DNA of 64,000 bases from Chrysochromulina parva. Its lineage: Eukaryota; Haptophyta; Prymnesiales; Chrysochromulinaceae. The DNA lies in the NCBI GenBank assembly GCA_002887195.1, contig PJAB01000010.1, positions 1 through 64,000 of the forward strand, read 5' to 3'. Positions 46,453 to 55,761 of the stretch are shown piece after piece. The position numbers and the translations under genes are program-made. The notes below the pieces were generated by a model. It made no database searches. It was given only the letters and a program-made list of their open reading frames with translations, and was not told where the DNA came from. How positions within the stretch are numbered: position 1 is the first letter of the stretch; each line of letters starts with the position of its first letter.

Positions 46453-47830
46453 TCACTCTGCAGAGGCCGGTGACGCTTCGCACGCAGTGCAAATGGGCGT
46501 TGCGCCTGAAGACTGAGCCGACGATTCGCCCCATGCGGGTGCATCTCTCGAGCCAGGGCGCGCGATCGGACGAAGGACCATCACGGCCGCATCTAAAGCT
46601 GCGACCGGCGAGTAAGAGTCGCCAGCGCAGAAGTAAGGCGCACGGACGATTCGCAACGGCTCGAAACCAGAGGGCAGGAAGACGTCTCGGATGAGCGAGG
46701 CCGCGCCAGATTCGAAGTCGTTGCCCTTGACGTTCCATCGGCGCTGACGTGTGCCATTGTCAGCTGCAGCGTCTGACTGAGATGCAGGCAACACGACTGA
46801 TACCACGAGCCAGCCGCCTGGTGCGAGCAAGTCGCGAGCCTGATCGAGCATACGAAAAGGATCCTTGCAGCGATCGAGCACGTTAAGGATGAAGATGGCG
46901 TCGAAGCTCGAGTGGCCGAGCCAAGCTGCCCGCAAATCCTCAGCAAGCACCGCATCGAGCCCGACGGCGCGCAACCTGCGGCGCAACCAAGGCGCAATCA
47001 GACCGAAGCGCACGCGGAGGGCACCTTATGCATGGCGAAAGGATCGCATCGCGCTTGCGTGTTGCGCACCTCAGAACCAGCGGCGTCGTTAGCTCCGTGG
47101 CAACGATCTTGCTGAAGCTCGAACGGAGCGGCAAGTTGAGCGACCCATCGCCAGCACCCACGTCGAGGGCGACTGCCGAGGCCGAGCGAGGGCGCCCGCT
47201 GAGCAGGTTCTGCCACTGTGCCGTCGAGAGCAGGAAATTTCGCGGGAAGCCGTAAAAAGCCACGACGCCAGCATCATAATGGTACATTCGGCGCTTGAGG
47301 GCCCTCCATACCGCGAGTTGTGTGCCAGGGGCCGGCGTCTCCACATGTGCTCGCACCCACGCCTTGGTTTCGTTGTCGAGCGCCAATGGGACGCACACGT
47401 CGGCGTCCACCGAATCAGGGAGCAGCGAGCGCAGCCGTGCGACGTCGTACGTGTACCGCATCCGCAGCAGGCCGTTAGGACGCTCGCCCACCCATACCTC
47501 ATACGCAGATGGGAGCAGGCGCTTGTCGTTCAAGGCACCCTCACCGAGCCGTAGCTCGTGCAAAGTCGTTTCCCGGATCTCGTTCACCGGCAGTCCGCCG
47601 GAACCTCCGAGTAAGCGCTCAATACGCCCGATAGTCGCAACCACAATGGCGATGGAGGCGATGAGGGAGTTGGCCAAGCGCGCGCGGATGGACGGAACAC
47701 CTGGCTCGGGTGGCGGCACGGTGCGCTCAGCGAGGCATGCAACCTCGGCGATCGCCTCTGCGAAGATCTCGGAGGCAAGGACGCGCGTGCGCCGCCTCAG
47801 GGAGGGCCACTGGCTTGGAGGACTACGCAT
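46453..47830 (-). CDS. METTL9: METTL9/DREV-type protein-histidine methyltransferase
   Basis: Two exons, complement(join(46453..46975,47070..47830)), 427 residues. METTL9 transfers a methyl group from SAM to the N1 of histidines in HxH motifs of substrate proteins. The SAM-binding block is SAVALDVGAGDGSLNLPL, and FSKIVATELTTPLVLR continues it. Across the 94-nt intron (donor GTGCGC) come AVGLDAVLAE, FDAIFILNVLDRCKDPFRML, GGWLVVSVVLP and the C-terminal PYFCAGD...LDAAVMVLRP, all DREV-family landmarks. An N-terminal hydrophobic stretch (ANSLIASIAIVVATI) may be a membrane segment. ATG 47830 was chosen because the frame upstream has no ATG. It lies 59 bp from the divergent DUF3128 gene. Confidence 0.88.
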
Positions 47831-47889
47831 TGGCAGCGCCACGTGTCCGAGAAAACTTGCACTCACCTGTCAGAAAGTCGCAAATCCAA

Positions 47890-48344
47890 ATGTATAGGAC
47901 GCCCAACCACGTTCCTTACAAACTTAAAGATCTATTCCCGTCGACGCCGATGTCCGACCTCGATACCCGGATCGCTGAGGAGCGCGCCAAGCATAGCTGC
48001 TTGAAACGCCTCGATCAGTTTATGTACTGCATGTGTAAGGAAGCCCTTCGCATCGCACGCTGCGCCTCTGCCACCTCACTTGTCGACCATTTGGTTGTGC
48101 TGTTGCAGCGGTCACGCACCAGGCGGAGACGTACTTCCGCGACGCCACATACGCCGATTGTCCCGCGCTGTTCGCTCGCTGGCAAACGTGTTTACGATCC
48201 AAACTCAAGAAGCCGGAGGAGGCCGAGGAGATGCTTCGCGTTGAGCAGTACAACGCTGCACCTGGCCACCACATCTTTCGATTCCAGCCAGTGTATGCCG
48301 CAGAAGCGAGAGCCCGTTACGGGGTGGAGTCCACGGCTGACTGA
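47890..48344 (+). CDS. DUF3128 (PANTS-like) small CHCH-type protein
   Basis: Two exons, join(47890..48034,48109..48344), 126 residues. The splice (74-nt intron, donor GTAAGG) gives a continuous DUF3128 domain: SCLKRLDQFMYCMSVTHQAE, then TYFRDATYADCPALFARW and QTCLRSKLKKPEEAEEML. The cysteine pairs at CxxxxxxxxxYC and C...CL positions match the family. Members are small proteins of mitochondria or vesicular compartments; the vertebrate member PANTS binds reticulon. Two starts are possible: ATG 47890 (used here) and ATG 47950 (MSDLDTRIAEERAKH). The latter leaves a wider 119-bp gap to the METTL9 start. Confidence 0.8.
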
Positions 48345-49054
48345 GATCCGCGCGATTGCTGTACCAGTACGCTATGCGCATTCACCATTATCAACGTTAT
48401 CATCAATATGATCACATCATTTGGCGGGGCGGGCACACGCGCGCGCGTCCGTGGCGCCACCGCCATTCCGCCTCGTCGTCGCTCTTGACTCACGTGTCTC
48501 GACCGCACGGGCCGCTTACGTGCGTGGCGCGAACGGCCCGAAGCGCGAAGACGAAGCAGACTTATAGCACGATACTGCGGGATCGTTCCGTTCCATCGGA
48601 CGCGACGGTGAATTCGTTTCGATTCTACCGGCGGGATATAAAAGATTTCGTGGTCCGGGCCACGGCCTCGGCCGCGCCCCGGCGCGGGCCGCGGGGTGTC
48701 CCGCGTGTCCGCGGGCCGGCGGGCGGTCCGGTGCGAGCGTGTAATCGCGCCGTTTAATTGGTACGCGATAATAGTACAGCTTCGACGCCAGACCGATGAT
48801 GGAAGCGGCGCGCCAGTGCCCGCGAGCCGGCGGCAGCGCCGAGCGACTAGACGGTACGGTAAACTGGCGTCGGTAGGTCGGTATCAATGCCGGCGGTTGA
48901 ACATACAGATGTGTGGTGTCGGCTGACAAAATGAGTGCGCGTCCTGATCCAGCGACGCCGCGCGCTGGCAGATCGGCGCCTCCGCCGGTCTGCGGCCTTC
49001 GCTCTCGACAGACGCCTTCCACCAGAGTTCAAGTGCTGGGCACGCGCGACTCCC
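48345..49054. other. Convergent intergenic region with a TATA-like element
   Basis: About 710 bases without a convincing reading frame. A TATAAAAG element occurs near 48638 on the plus strand, followed by very GC-rich DNA, but no downstream gene was found. A 14-nt word, CGGGATCGTTCCGT, lies at 48578-48591 and recurs at 59011-59024. Confidence 0.5.
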
Positions 49055-49776
49055 CTATCCACTGGACGCTGCCTGCTTAGCGCGATTCCGTTGATGCTCT
49101 TGCTTTGCGAGCTGCTGCCGGGACGGTGCGGGCAGCAGCAACACATCCACAAGCCAGTCCAACCCAGCTGTCAGTTTCGTCTCTAAGGGATCTGGGTGCG
49201 TGGCCTGTGTTTCGATGATGTACCAGTTTCTGTTTGAGAGAGAGTAGAGCTGCAAGACCTCACATATTTTGCTCATGTCCATGGCATTTGGTAGATCGTG
49301 TTTGTTCGCAAGCACGAGCAGCGGCGCATCCCAGAGCTCATGCTCGGTCAGCATGCGATGAAGATCCTCGCGAGCCTCGTCCTGCGCCAGAGTAGATAGC
49401 GGGAGCGCAACATACAGCAGTGAGAGGAGAGATGATCACAACACCGTGGGATTCGATGCCTGAAACGCACCATGCGATTGATATCACTGCTGTCGATGAC
49501 AAATATGACGGCTTGCGTGTCCGGATAATAAAATCGCCAGAAAGTGCGTGCATCTTGAGCGCCACCGAGGTCCCACAGTGAAAAGATCATCTTTTTGTGC
49601 TCAACGCACTCGACGTTGAAGCCAACGGTCGGGATGATCTCCGAGTCGTCTAGTGCACCATGCTTCAGGCGGTGCACTATCGTGGTCTTCCCACAACCAT
49701 CCAGCCCGACGACTATGACCCGGCACTCATCGCGACCAAGAAACCGCGCACGTAGCGCCTGCATGAGCGCCGACAT
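49055..49776 (-). CDS. ARF-like small GTPase (divergent)
   Basis: Two exons, complement(join(49055..49381,49471..49776)), 210 residues. The ARF/ARL family shows in P-loop GLDGCGKTT, switch I IIPTVGFNVE, WDLGGAQDARTFWRFYY, VIFVIDSSDINRM, the restored DEAREDLHRMLTE across the 89-nt intron (donor GTGCGT), VLANKHDLPNAM and the C-terminal GLDWLVDVLL. Two departures stand out. The protein has no Gly at position 2, the usual myristoylation site. The catalytic-glutamine position of the DxGGQ motif is Ala (DLGGA), with a Gln one residue later. Both suggest a GTPase with slow or altered hydrolysis and different membrane attachment. The C-terminal extension after residue 190 is basic. Divergent from the GPALPP gene. 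Confidence 0.85.
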
Positions 49777-50027
49777 GTCCGAAAGCGCACGGCCCCTCCA
49801 TTCTACGATTGATGCCAAACACGGCACAACTTTCAGGTCCAATATATATGACGAGTTTCGTCCGAGAACTCCGTTTTTTGAAAGAGCACTCGAACTCAAG
49901 AAAACACGTGGCGAACACGAGAAAACGTCGTGGTGAAAATATCTGACGATCCACATTTTTCCGAGGCGATTGCGAATGGTTCCACTTATTCTCGTCCGGC
50001 AACCACAGCGTGCTTGTGTGCGGCATA
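49777..50027. promoter_or_regulatory. Bidirectional intergenic promoter region
   Basis: A 251-bp gap between the ARF-like GTPase and GPALPP gene starts. A TATATATG patch lies near 49842-49849, oriented ambiguously. Confidence 0.4.
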
Positions 50028-51410
50028 ATGGAGGCAGGCGACGACGCTCTCAATCGCAAAAAGAAGCGGCGGCACCATCACCATCGCCACGATGATGGAA
50101 GCGAGAGGAGCTCACGCCACCACAAGGACAAGCGCGTCCACGATGAGTCTGACAGCAAGCACCACAAATCACACAAGAAAAGCAACCGCCACCACAAGGG
50201 CACGCACAGCCAGCGCCGTATGCACGAATCAGCCGCCACCGCAATTCACGGCGGAGCGGAGCTCTTCGTGGCATTTGTTGAGGCACATCCGAAGAGCCGT
50301 GGAGAGCTGCGTTCCCTCCTTGCGCTCCTGGACGATGGCCAGGCTGTGATCCTGGAGCAGATTCCCGATACAACGGTGCGCGCACGTCTACGCGGCGCTC
50401 TCGAGGCGCTCGGGCTCCGACCAGCTACCTCGCCCGATGGCAGCCTCGCGTTCGCCGCTCCTGACAACAGCTGTCTCTCACGGGAGTATGCTGAGCTACT
50501 GCGGGACGTCCACAGTGCCGACAGCTCGTCTGATTCCGACCCAGGCACTACAGCACACGAGCGCACCGCCGTGCACGTGGCAGCCTCATGCCACCATTCT
50601 CATCCGGTGCTGCCGAAGCGTGTGTACGGCGTGGCCTTGCCGCCTGCGGCTGACCTCGTTATTCCAAGTCTGGCACCAGCAGCGCCGCATGGCGTTCACG
50701 ACAACGAGGATGAGAGCGAGGTCGCGTCGTTGGATTCGTCGGCAGTGGGCCCTTCTTTGCCGACGGGTGCAGAAGCGGCATGCAGCAGCAGCGATCGTTG
50801 GTGGAAGAGTACAGCGAAGCCTGCCGCAGCAGCAGACGCCGACACAGGGAGGGCTGCTCCTGACAGTGCGTCGCGCGATGGTTGGATGGTTTCCATTCCA
50901 TCTGGCAGAGGAGGCCTGCCAACCGACCAGGCTCGTCAGTTCCTTAGGCGACCTCGGGAGCCGGTGGGTGAGTGCGCTGCGAGTTGGACCGAAACGCCCG
51001 CTGAACGCCTGTGCAAGGCCGCTGCTGCTCAAGACGGGGAGTCCTCGTTTCAGCCTCCACCGATGACGTTGGCAGAAGCGGTGGCCATCGCATCTGCTAA
51101 TGCCGCAGCCGGCAAGCATCCGCGGGCCGCATTTGCGAGTCAAGCTTCCGAAGGCGGCGCTCGAAGTGAGCAACCGGGCGCCAAATCTCTTGTCGAGGTG
51201 CACGCAGAAATCAAGAGGAGCGACTCAAAAAGCAGGTCGGGCAAAGCCGAATGGGAGGGGCAGCATCCGTGGAAACCATGGAATCGCGACACGGACCTCG
51301 ATGTGCGAGCAGCGAATCCGAAGGGTAAGGAGTCTATTCTGAATCACGTCAGTGCCCATTTCGAACGCATAAATCCACTGCCTGAATCTTGTCGACGTTG
51401 GATCGTCTGA
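50028..51410 (+). CDS. GPALPP/DUF3752-domain protein
   Basis: A 460-residue protein from ATG 50028. It starts with a Lys/His/Arg/Ser-rich basic region (RKKKRRHHHHRHDDGS), typical of RS-type nuclear proteins. GPSLPTGAEA at about residue 245 matches the GPALPP motif. SRDGWMVSIPSG follows (the RxxWMxxLP element), then SWTETPAERLCKAA, SLVEVHAEI and PWKPWNRDTDLDVR near the C-terminus. These are the ordered blocks of the DUF3752/GPALPP family, whose members are nuclear and linked to RNA processing. An acidic Ser/Asp segment precedes the motif. No introns detected. Confidence 0.75.
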   Translation: MEAGDDALNRKKKRRHHHHRHDDGSERSSRHHKDKRVHDESDSKHHKSHKKSNRHHKGTHSQRRMHESAATAIHGGAELFVAFVEAHPKSRGELRSLLALLDDGQAVILEQIPDTTVRARLRGALEALGLRPATSPDGSLAFAAPDNSCLSREYAELLRDVHSADSSSDSDPGTTAHERTAVHVAASCHHSHPVLPKRVYGVALPPAADLVIPSLAPAAPHGVHDNEDESEVASLDSSAVGPSLPTGAEAACSSSDRWWKSTAKPAAAADADTGRAAPDSASRDGWMVSIPSGRGGLPTDQARQFLRRPREPVGECAASWTETPAERLCKAAAAQDGESSFQPPPMTLAEAVAIASANAAAGKHPRAAFASQASEGGARSEQPGAKSLVEVHAEIKRSDSKSRSGKAEWEGQHPWKPWNRDTDLDVRAANPKGKESILNHVSAHFERINPLPESCRRWIV

Positions 51411-51909
51411 AGCTCGTTTTTGTTCGTACTTTTGGCAGAATGTCATGGGCTCTCTTGGCGATCGTTTCGGGGGCTCAACCCGTGAGAGCACTTTCATGTA
51501 GTGACACTTTGGATCGCCGCACGACGTCTCCCACGCTGGGGCCGCTTTTCGGATGTCTGCGGGCGTTCTTCGGGGCATTCTTCGAGGAGCAAAGCCAGCC
51601 ATGCACGACTGATCGCGCGGACGTTTTCAGAACAAGTAAACTGACTCTAGCAAGAGACGTTGGTCTTGTTCGCCGTTGCTCGCCGCCGGCCCTCACCACC
51701 ACCAACGTCGCCGCCGCCGCCCTCGCCAGAGTCGAACCAGCGGAAAAAGGTCAACTACCAGCGCCGGGCGCTCTCCGATGAGGCCAGACGTGCTCTCGAG
51801 GCGGTGAATGTACAATGAGCCTGTATTTTGGAGGGGTGAACCTCTGAAACGACATAAATACTTGCGGGTTCAAGGTACTTTTCGCTATCTCCAACCCCCT
51901 ACCCGAAGA
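51411..51909. other. Intergenic region with a weak coding-like end
   Basis: About 500 bases after the GPALPP gene. On the plus strand a frame ending at 51820 reads SPESNQRKKVNYQRRALSDE and on to a stop. It looks like a C-terminal coding piece, but no start or exon could be attached. A possible TATA box (CATAAATAC, about 51854-51862) precedes the small reading frame at 51910. Confidence 0.35.
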
Positions 51910-52098
51910 ATGTCGTCTCCTTGGGTCTGGGGTCTGTTCGGAGGGGCGTCCGCGTGTGAGCCGGACACGCAGCACCAGCGGCAGCCTGCTGCGCGAACGT
52001 TCCCGACATCGGTTATCAAGCAAGCGAATCACAGCCTGCTCGAACGCGCGCGATTGCTGCAGGTCGCAACCGCAGGGTACAGCAATGCCATGAGCTGA
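51910..52098 (+). CDS. Possible small protein (62 residues), family unknown
   Basis: A short frame, MSSPWVWGLFGGASACEPDT to a stop at 52098. It is preceded by a TATA-like CATAAATAC about 50 bp upstream and followed by AATAAA near 52120. The amino-acid composition is not low-complexity. It has no recognised relatives and could be a chance frame or the last exon of something larger. Reported because promoter, frame and polyadenylation-like signals are ordered as in a gene. Confidence 0.3.
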   Translation: MSSPWVWGLFGGASACEPDTQHQRQPAARTFPTSVIKQANHSLLERARLLQVATAGYSNAMS

Positions 52099-52185
52099 GG
52101 CAAGTCGCTGCTGGTACTCAATAAAGATCGCAACCCCGATGCTATCCTTACGTGGTCAGCTTACGCATGAGCAGGAACAACTGCC

Positions 52186-52991
52186 TCAACAACGTCGCGT
52201 AGTTGTTCTAGCATTGACTGAGCGTCTCGTCACATGGCAATGTAATGGAATGAGCTGTCCGACATCTTCGATGCGCAGCATCTCGCACATGAGTTGTTGA
52301 ACATCTTGAGACGTCTGCTGGCGGGGCTGCTGTGCTTCGGCGGCAGGAAGGGCTTGGCCCACGCCATGGGCTCCAATGCTGCTGCACGAAACACCCAGCT
52401 TATAAGTACACTGGGTTTTCTTCGCGCGGCAGAACCAGCTGGTGAAGGTTTGGGGCGGCGGTGCCCAGCAAGATGGTGCGCTTTCAGCATATTGGTCTGC
52501 GGAAAAAGGCTGCTGGTTTTCCGGGAGCTCGGTCGGCACGAATGAGTTGGAAGCACGCTCGGTGTCTTGAATGTCTGCCGCGAGAGCCTTGAGATCTGCA
52601 GCAGATTTGCGTGCTTTGCGCGGCCAACGCCTCGTCAGAACGTGCGATCTTAGCGTGCGCACTCTAAGCTCAGCGCGAACGATGGCTAGAGCCTGCTGCT
52701 GGGTAGCTGCGCATTTCCGTGCCGATGCGGCCTTGTGCTCCTCACGCCGCGCGACATTCAGCGCTCATCCTCGGCGTGTTCGACTTCTGTAATGCGCATC
52801 CGCGCGGCGGCGTAGAGTTGCGCTCGAGATGCGGCGTCTTGTTCCAACTCTGCCTCACGCTGCTTGAGTGCTAGCACGAGTCTTAAACACGCTTCTGCAT
52901 CCGCCTCCGCCTGCAACAAGCGCTCCGCGCGCTCGCCGCTGAGCTCAAGGGCACGTCGCAGCTCCAAACGTAGCTTCGTAGCCGCTGGATC
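52186..52991 (-). pseudogene. Coiled-coil coding segment interrupted by an apparent frameshift
   Basis: On the minus strand, starting after a CAG acceptor at 52991, the frame reads DPAATKLRLELRRALELSGE and a strong Ala/Glu/Arg coiled coil, ending EVEHAEDER then a stop at 52758-52760. Immediately downstream, one base out of register, the helix continues (NVARREEHKAASARKC, then RKSAADLKALAADIQDTERA) to a stop at 52186. A single missing base near 52760 would join them. A gap this small is no intron, so this is a sequencing error, a real frameshift, or decay. The coiled-coil exon at 53334-53789 may be the upstream part. Confidence 0.5.
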
Positions 52992-53120
52992 CTGAAAGGG
53001 TGCGCACCCCGCACAACATTTGGAAAGGTTGATGAGGAATCCACAGGCTGTGCCATGCCATTCGTCGACTTTTTGGCGTGCTGTCCTGTGGACGCCATCA
53101 TCATCAAATCAAGGGCGTCG

Positions 53121-53285
53121 TCACGAGCAGCAGTGCGTGTACGGGTGCGCGTACCAGGTCGTGAGCGCCTGCAGGCCGCACGTGAAGCTGACGGCCTCGG
53201 CGGGATTGCGCACGGGCTGCGGCAGGCTCACGTAGTCCCAGAGCACGCCGACCGTGAACGCGTCGCCTCCGCACGAGTGCAGCAT
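53121..53285 (-). pseudogene. Remnant of a VWDYxSLPQ-family gene
   Basis: A 55-codon minus-strand frame begins MLHSCGGDAFTVGVLWDYVS and continues with the SLPQ motif and YAHPYTH. I recognise this pattern (a TVGVFWDYxSLPQxPR...LxxMxxxYAHxxT block) from a family repeated in algal genomes. It ends abruptly in a stop. One base out of frame, the expected LLLVTTPL continuation is legible to about 53096, so a one-base frameshift is likely. Only a fragment of the domain remains. It lies between two coiled-coil segments on the same strand. Confidence 0.45.
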
Positions 53286-53333
53286 GCGCACGACACTCAA
53301 ATTGCGTGAGTGAGCAAGTGTGACTAGCCTCTC

Positions 53334-53789
53334 TTATTCGGCCCGCAGCAGCTGCGCCTCAAGTCGGCGCGCCTGCCGATAATAACCTTCAAGCGCCTCT
53401 TGCAGCGACGGAAGCTCGGCGTGTGCGCAGCTGAGATCTGCGCGGGCGTTGTCGAGAACCTGCTGGTGTGCAACATCTGCGCCATGCCGGGTGGCGGCAG
53501 CCGTGAACACGACCTCTGCCTCGGCGCGTCCTGCCCTCTCGAGAGCGTCGGACAGATGCGCTCGGGCCGTTGAAAGCTCCTGCATCAGCGCTGCGTGCGC
53601 ATCAGCCTGCTCGATCGTGTTCCGTACGCTTTCATGCAGGTCCAGAGCACGAAGCTCGCCGGCGAGGAGCCGGAAGTGCACACGCGCACAGGCTGCTTCG
53701 TCGGCTGCACTACGTTGCCACGCGTGCAGTTGTCGCTCCTGCTGCCGTTGACGGCTAACGAGCGCCGTGAGCGTACGGCGGTGCACGAT
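53334..53789 (-). CDS. Coiled-coil coding exon, incomplete gene model
   Basis: About 150 residues of minus-strand coding sequence with heptad-like Leu/Ala/Glu/Arg pattern (RQQERQLHAWQRSAADEA, QELSTARAHLSDALERAG, RADLSCAHAELPSLQEAL). It has no ATG at its upstream edge, so a 5' exon is missing or unresolved. It ends in a stop at 53334. A GC donor inside RRLE (about 53350) could instead splice it to the coiled coil starting at 52991, removing about 360 nt that contain the VWDYxSLPQ remnant. No family recognised. Confidence 0.45.
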   Translation of the reverse strand: MVHRRTLTALVSRQRQQERQLHAWQRSAADEAACARVHFRLLAGELRALDLHESVRNTIEQADAHAALMQELSTARAHLSDALERAGRAEAEVVFTAAATRHGADVAHQQVLDNARADLSCAHAELPSLQEALEGYYRQARRLEAQLLRAE

Positions 53790-53828
53790 TATCCGGGAAG
53801 TCCGTGGTGATTCCTTTCGGCATCACCG

Positions 53829-53868
53829 CATGGCCGAAATCATTACCGCATCGACCATTTCGGCCATG
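53829..53868. repeat. Perfect 12-bp inverted repeat (hairpin)
   Basis: CATGGCCGAAAT at 53829-53840 and its reverse complement ATTTCGGCCATG at 53857-53868, with a 16-nt loop. It lies between the coiled-coil exon and the centrin gene. A cruciform, a terminator-like RNA hairpin or a mobile-element end are all possible. Confidence 0.8.
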
Positions 53869-54275
53869 TGAAGTGTGTGTCTTGGGCAGGGTGTCGAATT
53901 CTAAACATTGGCTATGTAAACCTTTCGCAGTGAAAACTCGGCCGCCCCTAATAAGGTTGGTTCAAAGAAGGTTTCAAGTTGGGGATTGGTCCTTAGGAAA
54001 AGATGACGTCCTCTTTTCGCGTACGTTCACACGTTTAGCACCGGTCGAAAAATCCACTTGGCGGGTGTCTAAGGTGCCGACGGCTCTGCGCGCGCCGCGC
54101 CGGACGGCAACACACTTCATGGCGCATGCGGCTTGCCTGACCCTTGACCATGCCGATGACGTGCACGCCACGCCTATCCCGTGTGTCGGCGCCAGCAGCC
54201 TGCTCAGCAGTCTCCGCTCTTGCTCTGCCTGATCGCCCATCTCTGTGCTTCGTTGCGCAGCAGGCTCCAGCCACC
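53869..54275. promoter_or_regulatory. Upstream region of the centrin gene
   Basis: About 400 bases ahead of the centrin ATG; no TATA box clear. The ATG itself sits in a CCACCATGG context, matching a strong Kozak-type start. Confidence 0.4.
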
Positions 54276-54997
54276 ATGGACTCTCAACCGTACGGTAAGA
54301 AGGCATCGCCGATGGTGCGCGCGCCGGCCTCAGCCAAGAAGGCGGGCGGCGCGGTCGCAGCACGGCCAGGAATCCCGGAGTGGCAGATGCAGGAGCTGCG
54401 TGAAGCATTCGACCTCTTTGACACGGATGGCTCCGGCACCATCGACACCAAGGAGCTGCAGGTGGCGCTCCGTGCGCTCGGCTTCGACTCAAAGAAGGAG
54501 AAGGTGCGCAAAATGATCGCCGACATCGACTTGGACGGCTCCGGTGCGCTGCGCCCGCCCTCTGTGCCGCTTGCTGTGCGCTGCTGCATTAGGCGTGTTG
54601 GCACCCTAGCGAAGACCCTGGCACGCTTCTTGCGCTTCTGGAGATGGCATTCCTGCGGTAGAAGGGTGCGTCTGGAAAGCTGAGCACGGACGTGGCGCGC
54701 CCGCTCTCAGGCACGATTGACTTTGAGGAATTTGTGGAGATGATGACAGGCAAGATGGGCGACCGTGACTCGCCGGAGGAGATTCGACGCGTCTTCAAGC
54801 TCTTCGACGATGACGAGACGGGCAAGATCTCGTTCCGCAATCTGAAGCGTGTGGCGCGCGAGCTCGGCGAGAACATGACCGATGAAGAGCTGCAGGAGAT
54901 GATCAACAAGGCCGATCTCGATGGCGATGGCGAGGTGAACGAGGACGAGTTCATGCGAATCATGACGTACAAGCACTCGTTCAAGGCTGGGCCTTGA
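54276..54997 (+). CDS. Centrin
   Basis: Two exons, join(54276..54543,54711..54997), 184 residues. Centrin is a four-EF-hand Ca2+ protein of basal bodies, centrioles and flagellar rootlets. Loops visible: [24 protein letters not shown] (restored by splicing out a 167-nt intron, donor GTGCGC), [12 protein letters not shown] and [12 protein letters not shown]. Strong centrin signatures are [37 protein letters not shown] and [17 protein letters not shown]. The C-terminal tail [14 protein letters not shown] differs from the consensus KKTSLY/F end. The N-terminal 35 residues are basic and Ala/Pro-rich ([18 protein letters not shown]), as in many centrins. ATG in CCACCATGG context. Confidence 0.95.
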
Positions 54998-55761
54998 GCG
55001 ACACTCGCTCTGCCCGCGTCGCATGGCAGCAGCCTGTCGACTGCCTCACCCATCGTTCAGTCCGCGTGCCTGTCGTAGCGCCGCCCGTCAAACACGCGGC
55101 CAGCGCGCCGCCCGCGCGGAGCCCCGGAACCGCTGTGCGCCCTTTGGCCCGGCTTGGCGCGCGCACTTGAGTCACGCTGCGCGTATGACTTGGACGTTCA
55201 TTTTAGTACTTTCACCGTGCAGAAGTGTGTATAGTTTTGGTGGTGCGCACGCACGCATCGGCAACATTACTCCGTGGGCGTCTTGGCGGCCATCCCGCGG
55301 ACCTCCCGTGCTCGCCGAGGGCTTGCGTGTCCGCGCGTGCTCGAGGTCGGCGTCCGGTCTGTGTGCGGACAAACGTATATGCCGCGATCCGCTCATCCGG
55401 CGCTACGACTGCCGTCGAGCGGGCGGCGCACGGTCGAGCTCGGAGCTCGTTGCGCGGCGCGCCGAGCGGACGCGGACAATCATTGCGGCATAGGCGATAG
55501 GGGCGGCCCGGGACCGAACGTGTGCGGACCGCGCGCCGGCCGCCGGCGGGGCGCGGGTGTCTCTCGGCCGTCCGCCCCCGCCAAGCTCGGCCCGCGCGCG
55601 CGGCCACTTGTTCGGTGAGGCGGCGCGTTGCCGTTTGAGACCACGTGAGCTAACTGTGCGACTGCTGCGCAGTAAGGTCGCTAGCTCGATACAAGCCGCG
55701 CGCGCGGCGTGTCTGCGTGCAGCCATCTATGGTCATCAAGGCGAGATCGACTGTCCTGAGC
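54998..55761. other. Convergent intergenic region
   Basis: About 760 bases of very GC-rich DNA between the centrin and zeaxanthin epoxidase 3' ends. No coding signal recognised. Confidence 0.5.
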
